64,000 bases of DNA. Source: Burkholderia sp. Bp9142. Its GTDB lineage: Bacteria; Pseudomonadota; Gammaproteobacteria; Burkholderiales; Burkholderiaceae. The notes beneath the pieces were generated by a model, which was not told the origin of the DNA, ran no database searches, and was given only the letters and a program-made list of their open reading frames with translations. The position numbers were made by a program, and so were the translations under genes. The stretch spans positions 1 to 64,000 of the forward strand of contig NZ_QTPP01000023.1 of assembly GCF_003853415.1 (NCBI RefSeq), given 5' to 3'. Shown here piece by piece: positions 7,990 through 15,949 of the stretch (positions are counted from its first letter, which is position 1; every line of letters starts with the position of its first letter).

Positions 7990-9897
7990 ATGGTTTCGAT
8001 ACGCTTGCCTGACGGCTCAGTTCGACAATACGAGCATCCGGTGACAGTTGCCGAGGTTGCCGCCTCGATCGGTCCCGGCCTTGCGAAGGCTGCGCTTGGT
8101 GGCAAGCTCGATGGCGAGCTCGTTGATACGTCCACGGTCATCGATCGCGACGCATCGCTCGCGATCGTGACGGACAAGGATGCCGACGGTCTCGACATCA
8201 TCCGTCATTCGACCGCGCACTTGCTCGCCTACGCGGTGAAGGATCTGTATCCGGATGCGCAGGTGACGATCGGTCCCGTGATCGACAACGGCTTCTACTA
8301 CGACTTCTCGTACAACCGCCCGTTTACGCCCGAAGATCTGGAAAAGATCGAAAAGCGCATGCAGGAGCTCGTGAAGAAGGACGAGCCGGTGACGCGCCGC
8401 GTCGTGTCGCGCGACGAGGCGGCCGGCTATTTCCGCAGCCTCGGCGAGAAGTACAAGGCCGAGATCATCGAATCGATTCCGCGAAGCGACGAAATCAAGC
8501 TGTACTCGCACGGCGGCTTCACGGACCTGTGCCGCGGCCCGCACGTGCCGTCGACCGGCAAGCTGAAGGTCTTCAAGCTGATGAAGGTCGCGGGCGCGTA
8601 CTGGCGCGGCGACTCGAAGAACGAGCAGCTGCAGCGCATCTACGGTACGGCCTGGACGAAGAAGGAAGACCAGGATCAGTACCTGCACATGCTCGAGGAA
8701 GCGGAAAAGCGCGACCACCGCAAGCTCGGCAAGCAGCTGGACCTGTTCCACATGCAGGAAGAGTCGCCGGGCATGGTGTTCTGGCATCCGAAGGGCTGGG
8801 CGCTGTGGCAGCAGGTCGAGCAGTACATGCGTCGCCGCGTGAACGACGCCGGCTACCTCGAGATCAAGACGCCGATGATCATGGACCGCTCGCTGTGGGA
8901 GGCGTCGGGCCACTGGCAGAACTACCGCGAGAACATGTTCACGACGGAGTCGGAAAAGCGCGACTACGCGATCAAGCCGATGAACTGTCCGGGTCACGTC
9001 CAGGTGTTCAAGCACGGCCTGCGCTCGTACCGCGATTTGCCGCTGCGCTACGCGGAATTCGGTTCGTGCCATCGCAACGAGGCATCGGGTGCGCTGCATG
9101 GCCTGATGCGCGTGCGCGGCTTCGTGCAGGACGATGCGCACATCTTCTGTACGGAAGACCAGTTCATCTCGGAGTCGATTGCGTTCAACACGCTGGCCAT
9201 GAGTGTGTACAAGGACTTCGGTTTCGATCACATCGACATCAAGCTGTCGTTGCGCCCGGACCAGCGTGCGGGCACGGACGAGACGTGGGATCGCGCCGAG
9301 CAGGGCCTGCGCGACGCGCTGACGGCCTGCGGCCTCACGTGGGAAGAGCTGCCGGGCGAGGGTGCGTTCTACGGTCCGAAGATCGAATACCACATCAAGG
9401 ATGCGCTCGGCCGTTCGTGGCAGTGCGGCACGCTGCAGCTCGACATGGTGCTGCCGGAGCGCCTCGGTGCCGAGTATGTCTCGGACGACAGCAGCCGCCG
9501 CCGGCCGGTGATGCTGCATCGGGCAATCGTCGGTTCGATGGAGCGTTTCCTCGGCATTCTGATCGAGCACCACGCTGGTGCGATGCCGGCCTGGCTCGCG
9601 CCGTTCCAGGCAATTGTGCTCAATATCGCCGAAAGTCAGGCCGAATATGCACAATCTCTGGCCCAAACGTTGCAAAAACAAGGGGTTAGAGTGGCGGCCG
9701 ATTTGCGCAACGAGAAGATTAGCTATAAAATACGCGAGCACACGCTGGAAAAGGTGCCTTATCTCCTCGTCGTGGGCGATAAGGAGCGTGATGCGCAAAC
9801 GGTAGCCGTGCGTGCCCGTGGCGGCGTCGATCTTGGCGTTATGCCGATCGAAGCCTTCGTTGAGCGTCTGCAGGAAGACCTGCGCTCGTTCAAGTAA
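7990..9897 (+). CDS. thrS: threonyl-tRNA synthetase
   Basis: A 635-residue class II synthetase, close to the usual 640. The N-terminal TGS domain (1-60) precedes the editing domain with HSTAHLLAYAV. The catalytic domain holds the zinc ligand region MNCPGHVQVFKHGLRSYRDL and the motif 2 segment RNEASGALHGLMRVRGFVQDDAHIFC. The C-terminal anticodon-binding domain ends at residue 635. It starts the translation operon thrS-infC-rpmI-rplT-pheS-pheT-ihfA, conserved with enterobacteria. The ATG at 7990 matches the family N-terminus. Confidence 0.97.
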   Translation: MVSIRLPDGSVRQYEHPVTVAEVAASIGPGLAKAALGGKLDGELVDTSTVIDRDASLAIVTDKDADGLDIIRHSTAHLLAYAVKDLYPDAQVTIGPVIDNGFYYDFSYNRPFTPEDLEKIEKRMQELVKKDEPVTRRVVSRDEAAGYFRSLGEKYKAEIIESIPRSDEIKLYSHGGFTDLCRGPHVPSTGKLKVFKLMKVAGAYWRGDSKNEQLQRIYGTAWTKKEDQDQYLHMLEEAEKRDHRKLGKQLDLFHMQEESPGMVFWHPKGWALWQQVEQYMRRRVNDAGYLEIKTPMIMDRSLWEASGHWQNYRENMFTTESEKRDYAIKPMNCPGHVQVFKHGLRSYRDLPLRYAEFGSCHRNEASGALHGLMRVRGFVQDDAHIFCTEDQFISESIAFNTLAMSVYKDFGFDHIDIKLSLRPDQRAGTDETWDRAEQGLRDALTACGLTWEELPGEGAFYGPKIEYHIKDALGRSWQCGTLQLDMVLPERLGAEYVSDDSSRRRPVMLHRAIVGSMERFLGILIEHHAGAMPAWLAPFQAIVLNIAESQAEYAQSLAQTLQKQGVRVAADLRNEKISYKIREHTLEKVPYLLVVGDKERDAQTVAVRARGGVDLGVMPIEAFVERLQEDLRSFK

Positions 9898-9946
9898 CCG
9901 CCCTGGCAGCGCGGCTCGTTTTTTTAATTTTTAGAGGAAACGTAAC

Positions 9947-10471
9947 ATCGCTACTGATAAGTCGTCGCATCGCATCAACGGTGAAATCTCTGCGCCGGAA
10001 GTGCGTCTGGTCGGGATCGAGAACGAACCGCTCGGAATCGTAAAACTCGCTGATGCTTTCCGTAAATCGGAAGAGCTTGACGTTGACCTGGTGGAAATCG
10101 CGCCGCAAGCCGTTCCGCCGGTCTGCCGTTTGATGGACTACGGCAAGTTCAAGTATCAGGAGTCCAAGAAGCAACACGAAGCGAAGCTGAAGCAGAAGGT
10201 TATCCAGGTGAAGGAAGTCAAATTCCGCCCGGGTACCGATGACGGTGACTACAACGTCAAGCTTCGCAACCTCGTGCGCTTCCTCGAAGAGGGCGACAAG
10301 ACGAAGATCACGTTGCGTTTCCGCGGCCGCGAAATGGCTCACCAGGAGATCGGCATGCGGATGCTTGAGCGTCTGCGCACGGATCTCGAGGAAGTCGGCC
10401 AGGTCGAGCAGATGCCGAAGATGGAAGGGCGCCAGATGATCATGGTGCTCTCGCCGAAGAAAAAGAAGTAA
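9947..10471 (+). CDS. infC: translation initiation factor IF-3 (ATC start)
   Basis: A 174-residue IF-3, including the N-terminal domain with APEVRLVGIENEPLGIV and the C-terminal KEVKFRPGTDDGDYNVK domain. The reading frame has a stop (TAG) at 9932, and between it and the GTG at 10001 there is no ATG, GTG or TTG. Translation must therefore begin at ATC (9947) behind the strong Shine-Dalgarno AGAGGAAA, giving IATDKSSHRING as in other IF-3 proteins. Use of a rare start codon allows IF-3 to repress its own synthesis. Starting at GTG 10001 would cut into the N-terminal domain. Confidence 0.93.
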   Translation: MATDKSSHRINGEISAPEVRLVGIENEPLGIVKLADAFRKSEELDVDLVEIAPQAVPPVCRLMDYGKFKYQESKKQHEAKLKQKVIQVKEVKFRPGTDDGDYNVKLRNLVRFLEEGDKTKITLRFRGREMAHQEIGMRMLERLRTDLEEVGQVEQMPKMEGRQMIMVLSPKKKK

Positions 10472-10661
10472 CGGGCCCGCGCGCAACGCGCGCAGGTTCG
10501 AAAGTGGTTCGGTGCGTTGCCCGGTCAGGGCGGCGCGCCAACGATGACGGCGGCTGCGCAAGCGGTTCGCCGTACACAAGTGGACTGGGTTTCGAAGGGC
10601 GGGTCAAGGGCGCAAGCCAACCGCACACCCATCGCCATCTAATAAACTGGAGTTGTTCGTC

Positions 10662-10859
10662 ATGCCTAAGATGAAGACCAAGAAGAGCGCTGCAAAGCGC
10701 TTCGTGGTGCGTCCGGGCGGCACCGTCAAGCGCGGTCAAGCCTTCAAGCGTCACATCCTGACCAAGAAAACCACGAAGAACAAGCGTCACCTGCGCGGCG
10801 CAACGGCAGTTCATGATTCCGATCTGAACTCCGTCCGCGCGATGCTGCCGTTCGCGTAA
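10662..10859 (+). CDS. rpmI: 50S ribosomal protein L35
   Basis: A 65-residue, highly basic protein that begins [14 protein letters not shown] and includes [17 protein letters not shown], diagnostic of bL35. It follows infC by 190 bases in the same operon. An upstream in-frame TTG at 10653 is not needed, since the ATG gives the family N-terminus and has AACTGGAG before it. Confidence 0.97.
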
Positions 10860-10889
10860 CCCCTCAACTGATACTCCAAGGAGAGAAAC

Positions 10890-11249
10890 ATGCCTCGAGT
10901 CAAACGTGGGGTAACCGCACGGGCCCGCCACAAGAAGATCATCAACCTGGCCAAGGGTTATCGCGGCCGTCGCAATAACGTCTACCGCATCGCCAAGCAG
11001 GCGGTGATGCGTGCTGGCCAGTACGCGTACCGCGATCGCCGCAACAAGAAGCGTGTGTTCCGCGCACTGTGGATCACGCGTATCAACGCGGCGGTTCGCC
11101 AGCACGACATGACCTACAGCGTGTTCATCAACGGCCTGAAGAAGGCGTCGATCGAACTCGACCGTAAGGTCCTGGCCGACATGGCGGTGTTCGACAAGGC
11201 TGCTTTTGCTGCGATCGTCAAGCAGGTGAAAGCCGCCGTTGCAGCCTAA
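10890..11249 (+). CDS. rplT: 50S ribosomal protein L20
   Basis: A 119-residue bL20 starting [17 protein letters not shown], the usual length and N-terminus. It binds 23S rRNA early in assembly and, in enterobacteria, represses the rpmI-rplT mRNA. It lies 30 bases behind rpmI with AAGGAGAG before the ATG. Confidence 0.97.
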
Positions 11250-11317
11250 TTGCGAAATTAGCACTGCGTGGTTAGTTGCAGCGAGGTTCCGGTAGTCTCG
11301 GCCGCTGCAGCGAAAAC

Positions 11318-11341
11318 GGGGCTCTTCCGAGCCCCTTTTTT
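11318..11341 (+). terminator. intrinsic terminator between rplT and pheS
   Basis: GGGGCTC (11318-11324), loop TTCC and GAGCCCC (11329-11335) are followed by six T. It separates the ribosomal genes from pheST. There is no Phe-rich leader frame between 11250 and 11318, so an enteric pheM-type attenuator is not supported. Confidence 0.85.
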
Positions 11342-11397
11342 GTTTGGTGAGCAGTTTTGCCCGCCAAGACCGAATGACGTTGGAAATGATGGGATCT

Positions 11398-12411
11398 ATG
11401 GATCTGGACCAGATTGTCGCCGACGCGCAGCAGTCCTTCGAACAGGCTGCCGACATCACCACGCTCGAAAACGAGAAAGCACGATTTCTCGGCAAGTCGG
11501 GTGCGCTGACCGAGTTGCTCAAGGGCCTCGGCAAGCTCGATCCCGAAGCACGCAAGACCGAAGGCGCACGCATCAACGTCGTGAAGCAGCAGGTTGAAGC
11601 CGCGCTGACCGCACGCCGCCAGGCGCTCGCCGATGCGCTCTTGAACCAGCGCCTCGCCGCCGAGGCGATCGACGTCACGCTGCCGGGCCGCGGCGCCGGC
11701 GCAGGCAGCCTGCACCCCGTGATGCGCACGTGGGAGCGTGTCGAACAGATTTTCCGCTCGATCGGCTTCGACGTGGCCGACGGTCCCGAAATCGAGACCG
11801 ACTGGTACAACTTCACGTCGCTGAACAGCCCGGAGAACCATCCGGCGCGTTCGATGCAGGACACCTTCTATGTCGAAGGCAAGGATGCCGACGGCCGCCA
11901 GCTGCTGCTGCGCACGCACACGAGCCCGATGCAGGTGCGTTACGCGCGCATGAACCGTCCGCCGATCAAGGTGATCGCGCCGGGCCGCACGTATCGCGTC
12001 GACAGCGATGCGACCCACTCGCCGATGTTCAATCAGGTCGAGGGGCTGTGGATCGACGAAAACATCAGTTTCGCCGACCTCAAGGGTGTCTATACCGACT
12101 TCCTGAAGAAATTCTTCGAGCGCGACGACATCCTCGTGCGCTTCCGTCCGTCGTATTTCCCGTTCACGGAACCGTCGGCCGAGATCGACATGATGTTCGA
12201 GCACGGCAAGAACGCCGGCAAATGGCTCGAGATCTCCGGCTCGGGGCAGGTGCATCCGACCGTGATCCGCAACATGGGCCTCGATCCCGAGCGCTACATC
12301 GGCTTTGCGTTCGGCAGCGGCCTCGAGCGCCTGACGATGCTGCGCTACGGCGTGCAGGATCTCCGGCTGTTCTTCGAGAACGATCTGCGTTTCCTGCGCC
12401 AGTTCGCATAA
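11398..12411 (+). CDS. pheS: phenylalanyl-tRNA synthetase alpha subunit
   Basis: A 337-residue alpha subunit. The N-terminal coiled coil (about 1-90) binds tRNA. The catalytic domain includes GFDVADGPEIETDWYNFTSL, HTSPMQVRYAR and the motif 3 element GFAFGSGLERLTMLRYGV. The start MDLDQIVADAQ at 11398 is the family N-terminus; the frame is open further upstream into the terminator, which excludes the earlier start codons. It forms the alpha2beta2 enzyme with PheT, 96 bases downstream. Confidence 0.96.
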   Translation: MDLDQIVADAQQSFEQAADITTLENEKARFLGKSGALTELLKGLGKLDPEARKTEGARINVVKQQVEAALTARRQALADALLNQRLAAEAIDVTLPGRGAGAGSLHPVMRTWERVEQIFRSIGFDVADGPEIETDWYNFTSLNSPENHPARSMQDTFYVEGKDADGRQLLLRTHTSPMQVRYARMNRPPIKVIAPGRTYRVDSDATHSPMFNQVEGLWIDENISFADLKGVYTDFLKKFFERDDILVRFRPSYFPFTEPSAEIDMMFEHGKNAGKWLEISGSGQVHPTVIRNMGLDPERYIGFAFGSGLERLTMLRYGVQDLRLFFENDLRFLRQFA

Positions 12412-12507
12412 CGCACGCGCCGCGCCGACATGTGCCCGCGCACGCCCCGCCGGACGTTTCCGACGGGGCCCGGGCGTCGATCTAACCTGTTTCGAACGTA
12501 GACATCC

Positions 12508-14937
12508 ATGCAATTCCCTGAATCCTGGTTGAGAACCTTTGTCGACCCGCAGCTGACGACCGATGAACTGTCGCACGCGCTGACGATGGCGGGGCTCGAA
12601 GTCGAATCGCTGAGCAAGGCTGCGCCGCCGACGTCGAAGATCGTCGTCGGGCGCGTGCTCGAAGTCGTCAAGCATCCGGATGCGGACAAGCTCAATGTCT
12701 GCCAGGTCGACGCCGGCACCGGCGCGACGCTGAATATCGTGTGCGGCGCACCGAACGTGGCGCCCGGCATCAAGGTGCCGGTCGCGCTGGTCGGCGCGGA
12801 ACTGCCGCCGGCAGAAGAGGGCGGCAAGCCGTTCGCGATCAAGCTGTCGAAGCTGCGCGGCGTGGAAAGCCAGGGGATGCTGTGCTCCGCACGCGAGCTG
12901 AAGCTGTCCGAGGACCACAGCGGCCTGCTGATCCTGCCGGGAGACACGCCGGTCGGACAGGACATCCGCGACACGCTCAATCTCGACGACACGATCTTCG
13001 AAATCAAGCTGACGCCGAACAAGGCCGACTGCCTGTCCGTGTTCGGCATCGCGCGCGAGACGGCCGCGATCACCGGCGCGCCGCTGACGCCTGTCGATAT
13101 CCGCCCGGTGCGCGTCGAGCTCGACGAGACGCTGCCCGTGCGCATTGCCGCGCCCGATCTGTGCGGCCGCTTCTCGGGCCGCGTGATCCGCGGCGTGAAC
13201 GCGCACGCGAAGACGCCGCAATGGATGGTCGAGCGCCTCGAGCGTTCGGGCCAGCGCAGCGTGTCGGCGCTCGTCGACATCTCGAACTACGTGATGTTCG
13301 AGCTCGGCCGTCCGTCGCACGTGTTCGACCTGGACAAGATCCACGGCGGCATCGAGGTGCGCTGGGGCCAGCGCGGCGAGTCGCTGAAGCTGCTGAACGG
13401 CAACACGATCGAACTCGACGAAGCGGTCGGCGTGATCGCGGACGACCGTCACGTCGAAAGCCTCGCGGGCATCATGGGCGGCGACAGCACGGCCGTCACG
13501 CTCGACACGACCAACATCTATCTGGAGGCCGCGTTCTGGTGGCCGGACAGCATCCGTGGCCGCGCGCGCAAGTACAACTTCTCGACCGATGCGGCCCATC
13601 GCTTCGAGCGTGGCGTCGACTATGCGACGACGGTCGAGCACGTCGAGCGCATTACCCAGCTGATTCTCGAGATCTGCGGCGGCAAGGCCGGCCCGGTCGA
13701 CGATCAGGCGGTCAACCTGCCGCAGCGCGCGCCGGTGAAGATGCGCGTGTCGCGCGCGAACCGCATCATCGGCGTGAAGATCGACGCCGACGAGATCGCG
13801 AACATCTTCACGCGCCTCGGCCTGCCGTTCGAGCGTGACGACGACGCATTCCTGGTCACGCCGCCGTCGCACCGCTTCGACATCGAGATCGAGGAAGACC
13901 TGATCGAGGAAGTCGCACGCATCTACGGCTTCGAGAAAATTCCGGCGCGTCCGCCGGTCGCGACGAGCGAGATGCGCGCGACCAACGAGACGCAGCGATC
14001 GATCCACGACATCCGTCATGCGCTGGCGGGGCGCGACTATGCGGAAACGGTCAACTTCAGCTTCGTCGATGCGGAGTGGGAGCACGATTTCGCCGGCAAC
14101 GACAACCCGATCCGCCTGCTGAACCCGATCGCGAGCCAGCTGTCGGTGATGCGCACGACGCTGTTCGGCAGCCTGATCTCGGTGCTGCGCCACAACCTGA
14201 ACCGTCGCGCGGATCGCGTGCGCGTGTTCGAGGCGGGCCGCGTGTTCCTCGCCGATCCGTCGGTGAAGGCCGGCGAGCTGACCGTCGAAGGCTACACGCA
14301 GCCGAAGCGTGTCGGCGCGCTCGCGTACGGCCCGGCGGTCGACGAACAGTGGGGCGTGGCGACCCGCGCGGTCGATTTCTTCGACGTGAAGGGCGATCTC
14401 GAGGCGCTGCTCGCGCCGGCCGCCGCGCGCTTCGTGAAGGCCGGGCATCCGGCCCTCCATCCGGGCCGCAGCGCGCGCATCGAAGTCGATGGCCGCGCGG
14501 CCGGCTGGATCGGCGAGCTGCATCCGCGCCTGATGCAGAAGTACGAGCTGCCGCACGCGCCGGTGATGTTCGAAATCGACGCGGACGCGCTGATCGCGCG
14601 TGCGCTGCCGGCACCGACCGACGTGTCGAAATTCCCGCCGGTACGGCGCGACATCGCCGTCGTGGTCGATCAAGCGGTCGAGGTTCAGGCACTTTTCGAC
14701 GAAATGAAGAAGGCGCTGGCCGAAGACGCCTGCCGATTCGTTCAGAGGGTTGTACTCTTCGACGAATTTCGTGCAAAATCAAATACTTCCGGTGGTCTTG
14801 CCGCGCACGAGAAGAGCCTTGCGTTCCGCGTGACGCTACAGGACGCGGCTGGCACGCTGCAGGACGAAGTCGTCGATCAGGCGATCCAGACGCTGGTCGA
14901 GCGGATGGCGCGTGCCGGTGCTCGCCTGCGCGGCTAA
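12508..14937 (+). CDS. pheT: phenylalanyl-tRNA synthetase beta subunit
   Basis: An 809-residue beta subunit. An N-terminal tRNA-binding OB domain (about 40-150) is followed by the B3/B4 editing domain, the B5 domain (about 400-470), a catalytic-like core and the C-terminal FDX-ACB anticodon-binding domain with KFPPVRRDIAVVVDQ (about 710-809). The length is normal. It lies in the conserved order before ihfA. Confidence 0.97.
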   Translation: MQFPESWLRTFVDPQLTTDELSHALTMAGLEVESLSKAAPPTSKIVVGRVLEVVKHPDADKLNVCQVDAGTGATLNIVCGAPNVAPGIKVPVALVGAELPPAEEGGKPFAIKLSKLRGVESQGMLCSARELKLSEDHSGLLILPGDTPVGQDIRDTLNLDDTIFEIKLTPNKADCLSVFGIARETAAITGAPLTPVDIRPVRVELDETLPVRIAAPDLCGRFSGRVIRGVNAHAKTPQWMVERLERSGQRSVSALVDISNYVMFELGRPSHVFDLDKIHGGIEVRWGQRGESLKLLNGNTIELDEAVGVIADDRHVESLAGIMGGDSTAVTLDTTNIYLEAAFWWPDSIRGRARKYNFSTDAAHRFERGVDYATTVEHVERITQLILEICGGKAGPVDDQAVNLPQRAPVKMRVSRANRIIGVKIDADEIANIFTRLGLPFERDDDAFLVTPPSHRFDIEIEEDLIEEVARIYGFEKIPARPPVATSEMRATNETQRSIHDIRHALAGRDYAETVNFSFVDAEWEHDFAGNDNPIRLLNPIASQLSVMRTTLFGSLISVLRHNLNRRADRVRVFEAGRVFLADPSVKAGELTVEGYTQPKRVGALAYGPAVDEQWGVATRAVDFFDVKGDLEALLAPAAARFVKAGHPALHPGRSARIEVDGRAAGWIGELHPRLMQKYELPHAPVMFEIDADALIARALPAPTDVSKFPPVRRDIAVVVDQAVEVQALFDEMKKALAEDACRFVQRVVLFDEFRAKSNTSGGLAAHEKSLAFRVTLQDAAGTLQDEVVDQAIQTLVERMARAGARLRG

Positions 14938-14948
14938 GGAGAGGGGCT

Positions 14949-14969
14949 GCCCGTTCGCGGGCTGCTTTT
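14949..14969 (+). terminator. weak hairpin after pheT
   Basis: GCCCG (14949-14953), TTCG loop and CGGGC (14958-14962) are followed by TGCTTTT. The stem is short, so partial read-through into ihfA is likely. Confidence 0.4.
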
Positions 14970-15009
14970 CCCCATCGTGAGTTTTGGTTTAACGCGCTGT
15001 ATGGCAGAT

Positions 15010-15396
15010 ATGAACGACATGACCTCGAGTGAATTCGAAGCCCTCCTGACGGCGCAACGCAGCGCCATGAACCGCGACGCTTCGGCGCCGGCGTCCACCG
15101 AGACGCCGACGCTGACGAAAGCGGAACTGGCGGAGCTGCTGTTCGACAGCGTCGGGCTGAACAAGCGTGAAGCGAAGGACATGGTCGAGGCGTTTTTCGA
15201 AGTGATCCGCGACGCGCTCGAAAACGGTGAAAGCGTCAAGCTGTCGGGGTTCGGCAATTTCCAGCTGCGCGACAAGCCGCAGCGTCCGGGCCGCAATCCG
15301 AAGACGGGCGAAGCGATTCCGATCGCGGCCCGCAGGGTGGTAACCTTCCACGCGAGCCAGAAGCTGAAGGCGCTGGTCGAAAACGGCACGGAGTAA
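15010..15396 (+). CDS. ihfA: integration host factor alpha subunit, N-terminally extended
   Basis: A 128-residue HU/IHF-family DNA-bending protein. The conserved core starts at TLTKAELAELLFDSVGLNKREAKD and includes KLSGFGNFQLRDKPQRPGRNPKTGE, the DNA-minor-groove arm with its intercalating proline. Relative to the 99-residue enteric IHF-alpha it has about 30 extra N-terminal residues (MNDMTSSEFEALLTAQRSA...), which is typical of Burkholderia. ATG codons at 15001 and 15010 are both possible and neither has a clear Shine-Dalgarno. It is the last shared gene of the pheST-ihfA block. Confidence 0.92.
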   Translation: MNDMTSSEFEALLTAQRSAMNRDASAPASTETPTLTKAELAELLFDSVGLNKREAKDMVEAFFEVIRDALENGESVKLSGFGNFQLRDKPQRPGRNPKTGEAIPIAARRVVTFHASQKLKALVENGTE

Positions 15397-15457
15397 CGCC
15401 CGCGCGCTGTCGTCTCTGCGCGGCCGCCGCGCACCCTTTACCGACGGTTAACCGACG

Positions 15458-15868
15458 ATGACCACTACGGTTGAGAAAGTCGTCTTGCCTCCGATTCCCG
15501 CGAAGCGCTACTTCACGATCGGTGAAGTCAGTGAGCTGTGCGGGGTCAAGCCGCACGTGCTGCGTTACTGGGAACAGGAATTCACGCAGTTGCGGCCGGT
15601 GAAGCGGCGTGGCAATCGCCGGTACTACCAGCACCACGAAGTGCTGCTGATCCGGCGGATTCGCGAGTTGCTGTACGAACAGGGGTTCACGATCAACGGG
15701 GCGCGCAACCGGCTCGATTCGCCGGGCGGCGAACGCGCTGCGGCACCCGGCGAGCCCGACGCCCCGGCCGCCGATGCGCGTGTGCCGGACAGGCCGGGTG
15801 CAACGGTCGACGTGATTGCGTTGCGGCAGGCGCTCCTCGACGTGATCGAGGGACTGAAGCACGACTGA
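15458..15868 (+). CDS. MerR family transcriptional regulator
   Basis: A 136-residue regulator. The winged helix near residues 15-85 has YFTIGEVSELCGVKPHVLRY followed by WEQEF and RRYYQHHEVLLI, the MerR DNA-binding signature. There are no metal-binding cysteines in the short C-terminal part, so it is not a metal sensor of the classical kind. It follows ihfA by 61 bases, a conserved neighbour in betaproteobacteria and many gammaproteobacteria. The regulated genes are unknown. Confidence 0.9.
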   Translation: MTTTVEKVVLPPIPAKRYFTIGEVSELCGVKPHVLRYWEQEFTQLRPVKRRGNRRYYQHHEVLLIRRIRELLYEQGFTINGARNRLDSPGGERAAAPGEPDAPAADARVPDRPGATVDVIALRQALLDVIEGLKHD

Positions 15869-15888
15869 GTGCGACGCCCGAATCAGGA

Positions 15889-15928
15889 AAAAGCCCGGTT
15901 GGCGAAGTTCAGCGCCACCGGGTTTTTT
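15889..15928. terminator. bidirectional intrinsic terminator
   Basis: CCCGGTTGGCG (15894-15904) pairs with CGCCACCGGG (15913-15922) with one bulged T. A T run follows on the plus strand, and a run of A precedes, giving U on the minus strand. It separates the convergent MerR and lipoprotein genes. Confidence 0.85.
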
Positions 15929-15949
15929 CATGCGTGCGTGTCCTCGATG

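Noticed and set aside
11250..11341. A pheM-like leader peptide before pheS
   Set aside because: There is no ATG frame rich in Phe before the terminator; Phe codons in one open frame occur only after the terminator.
11272..14673. A 1133-codon minus-strand open frame opposite pheS and pheT
   Set aside because: It is Arg/Asp/His-rich without conserved motifs, and the plus strand encodes two conserved synthetase subunits.
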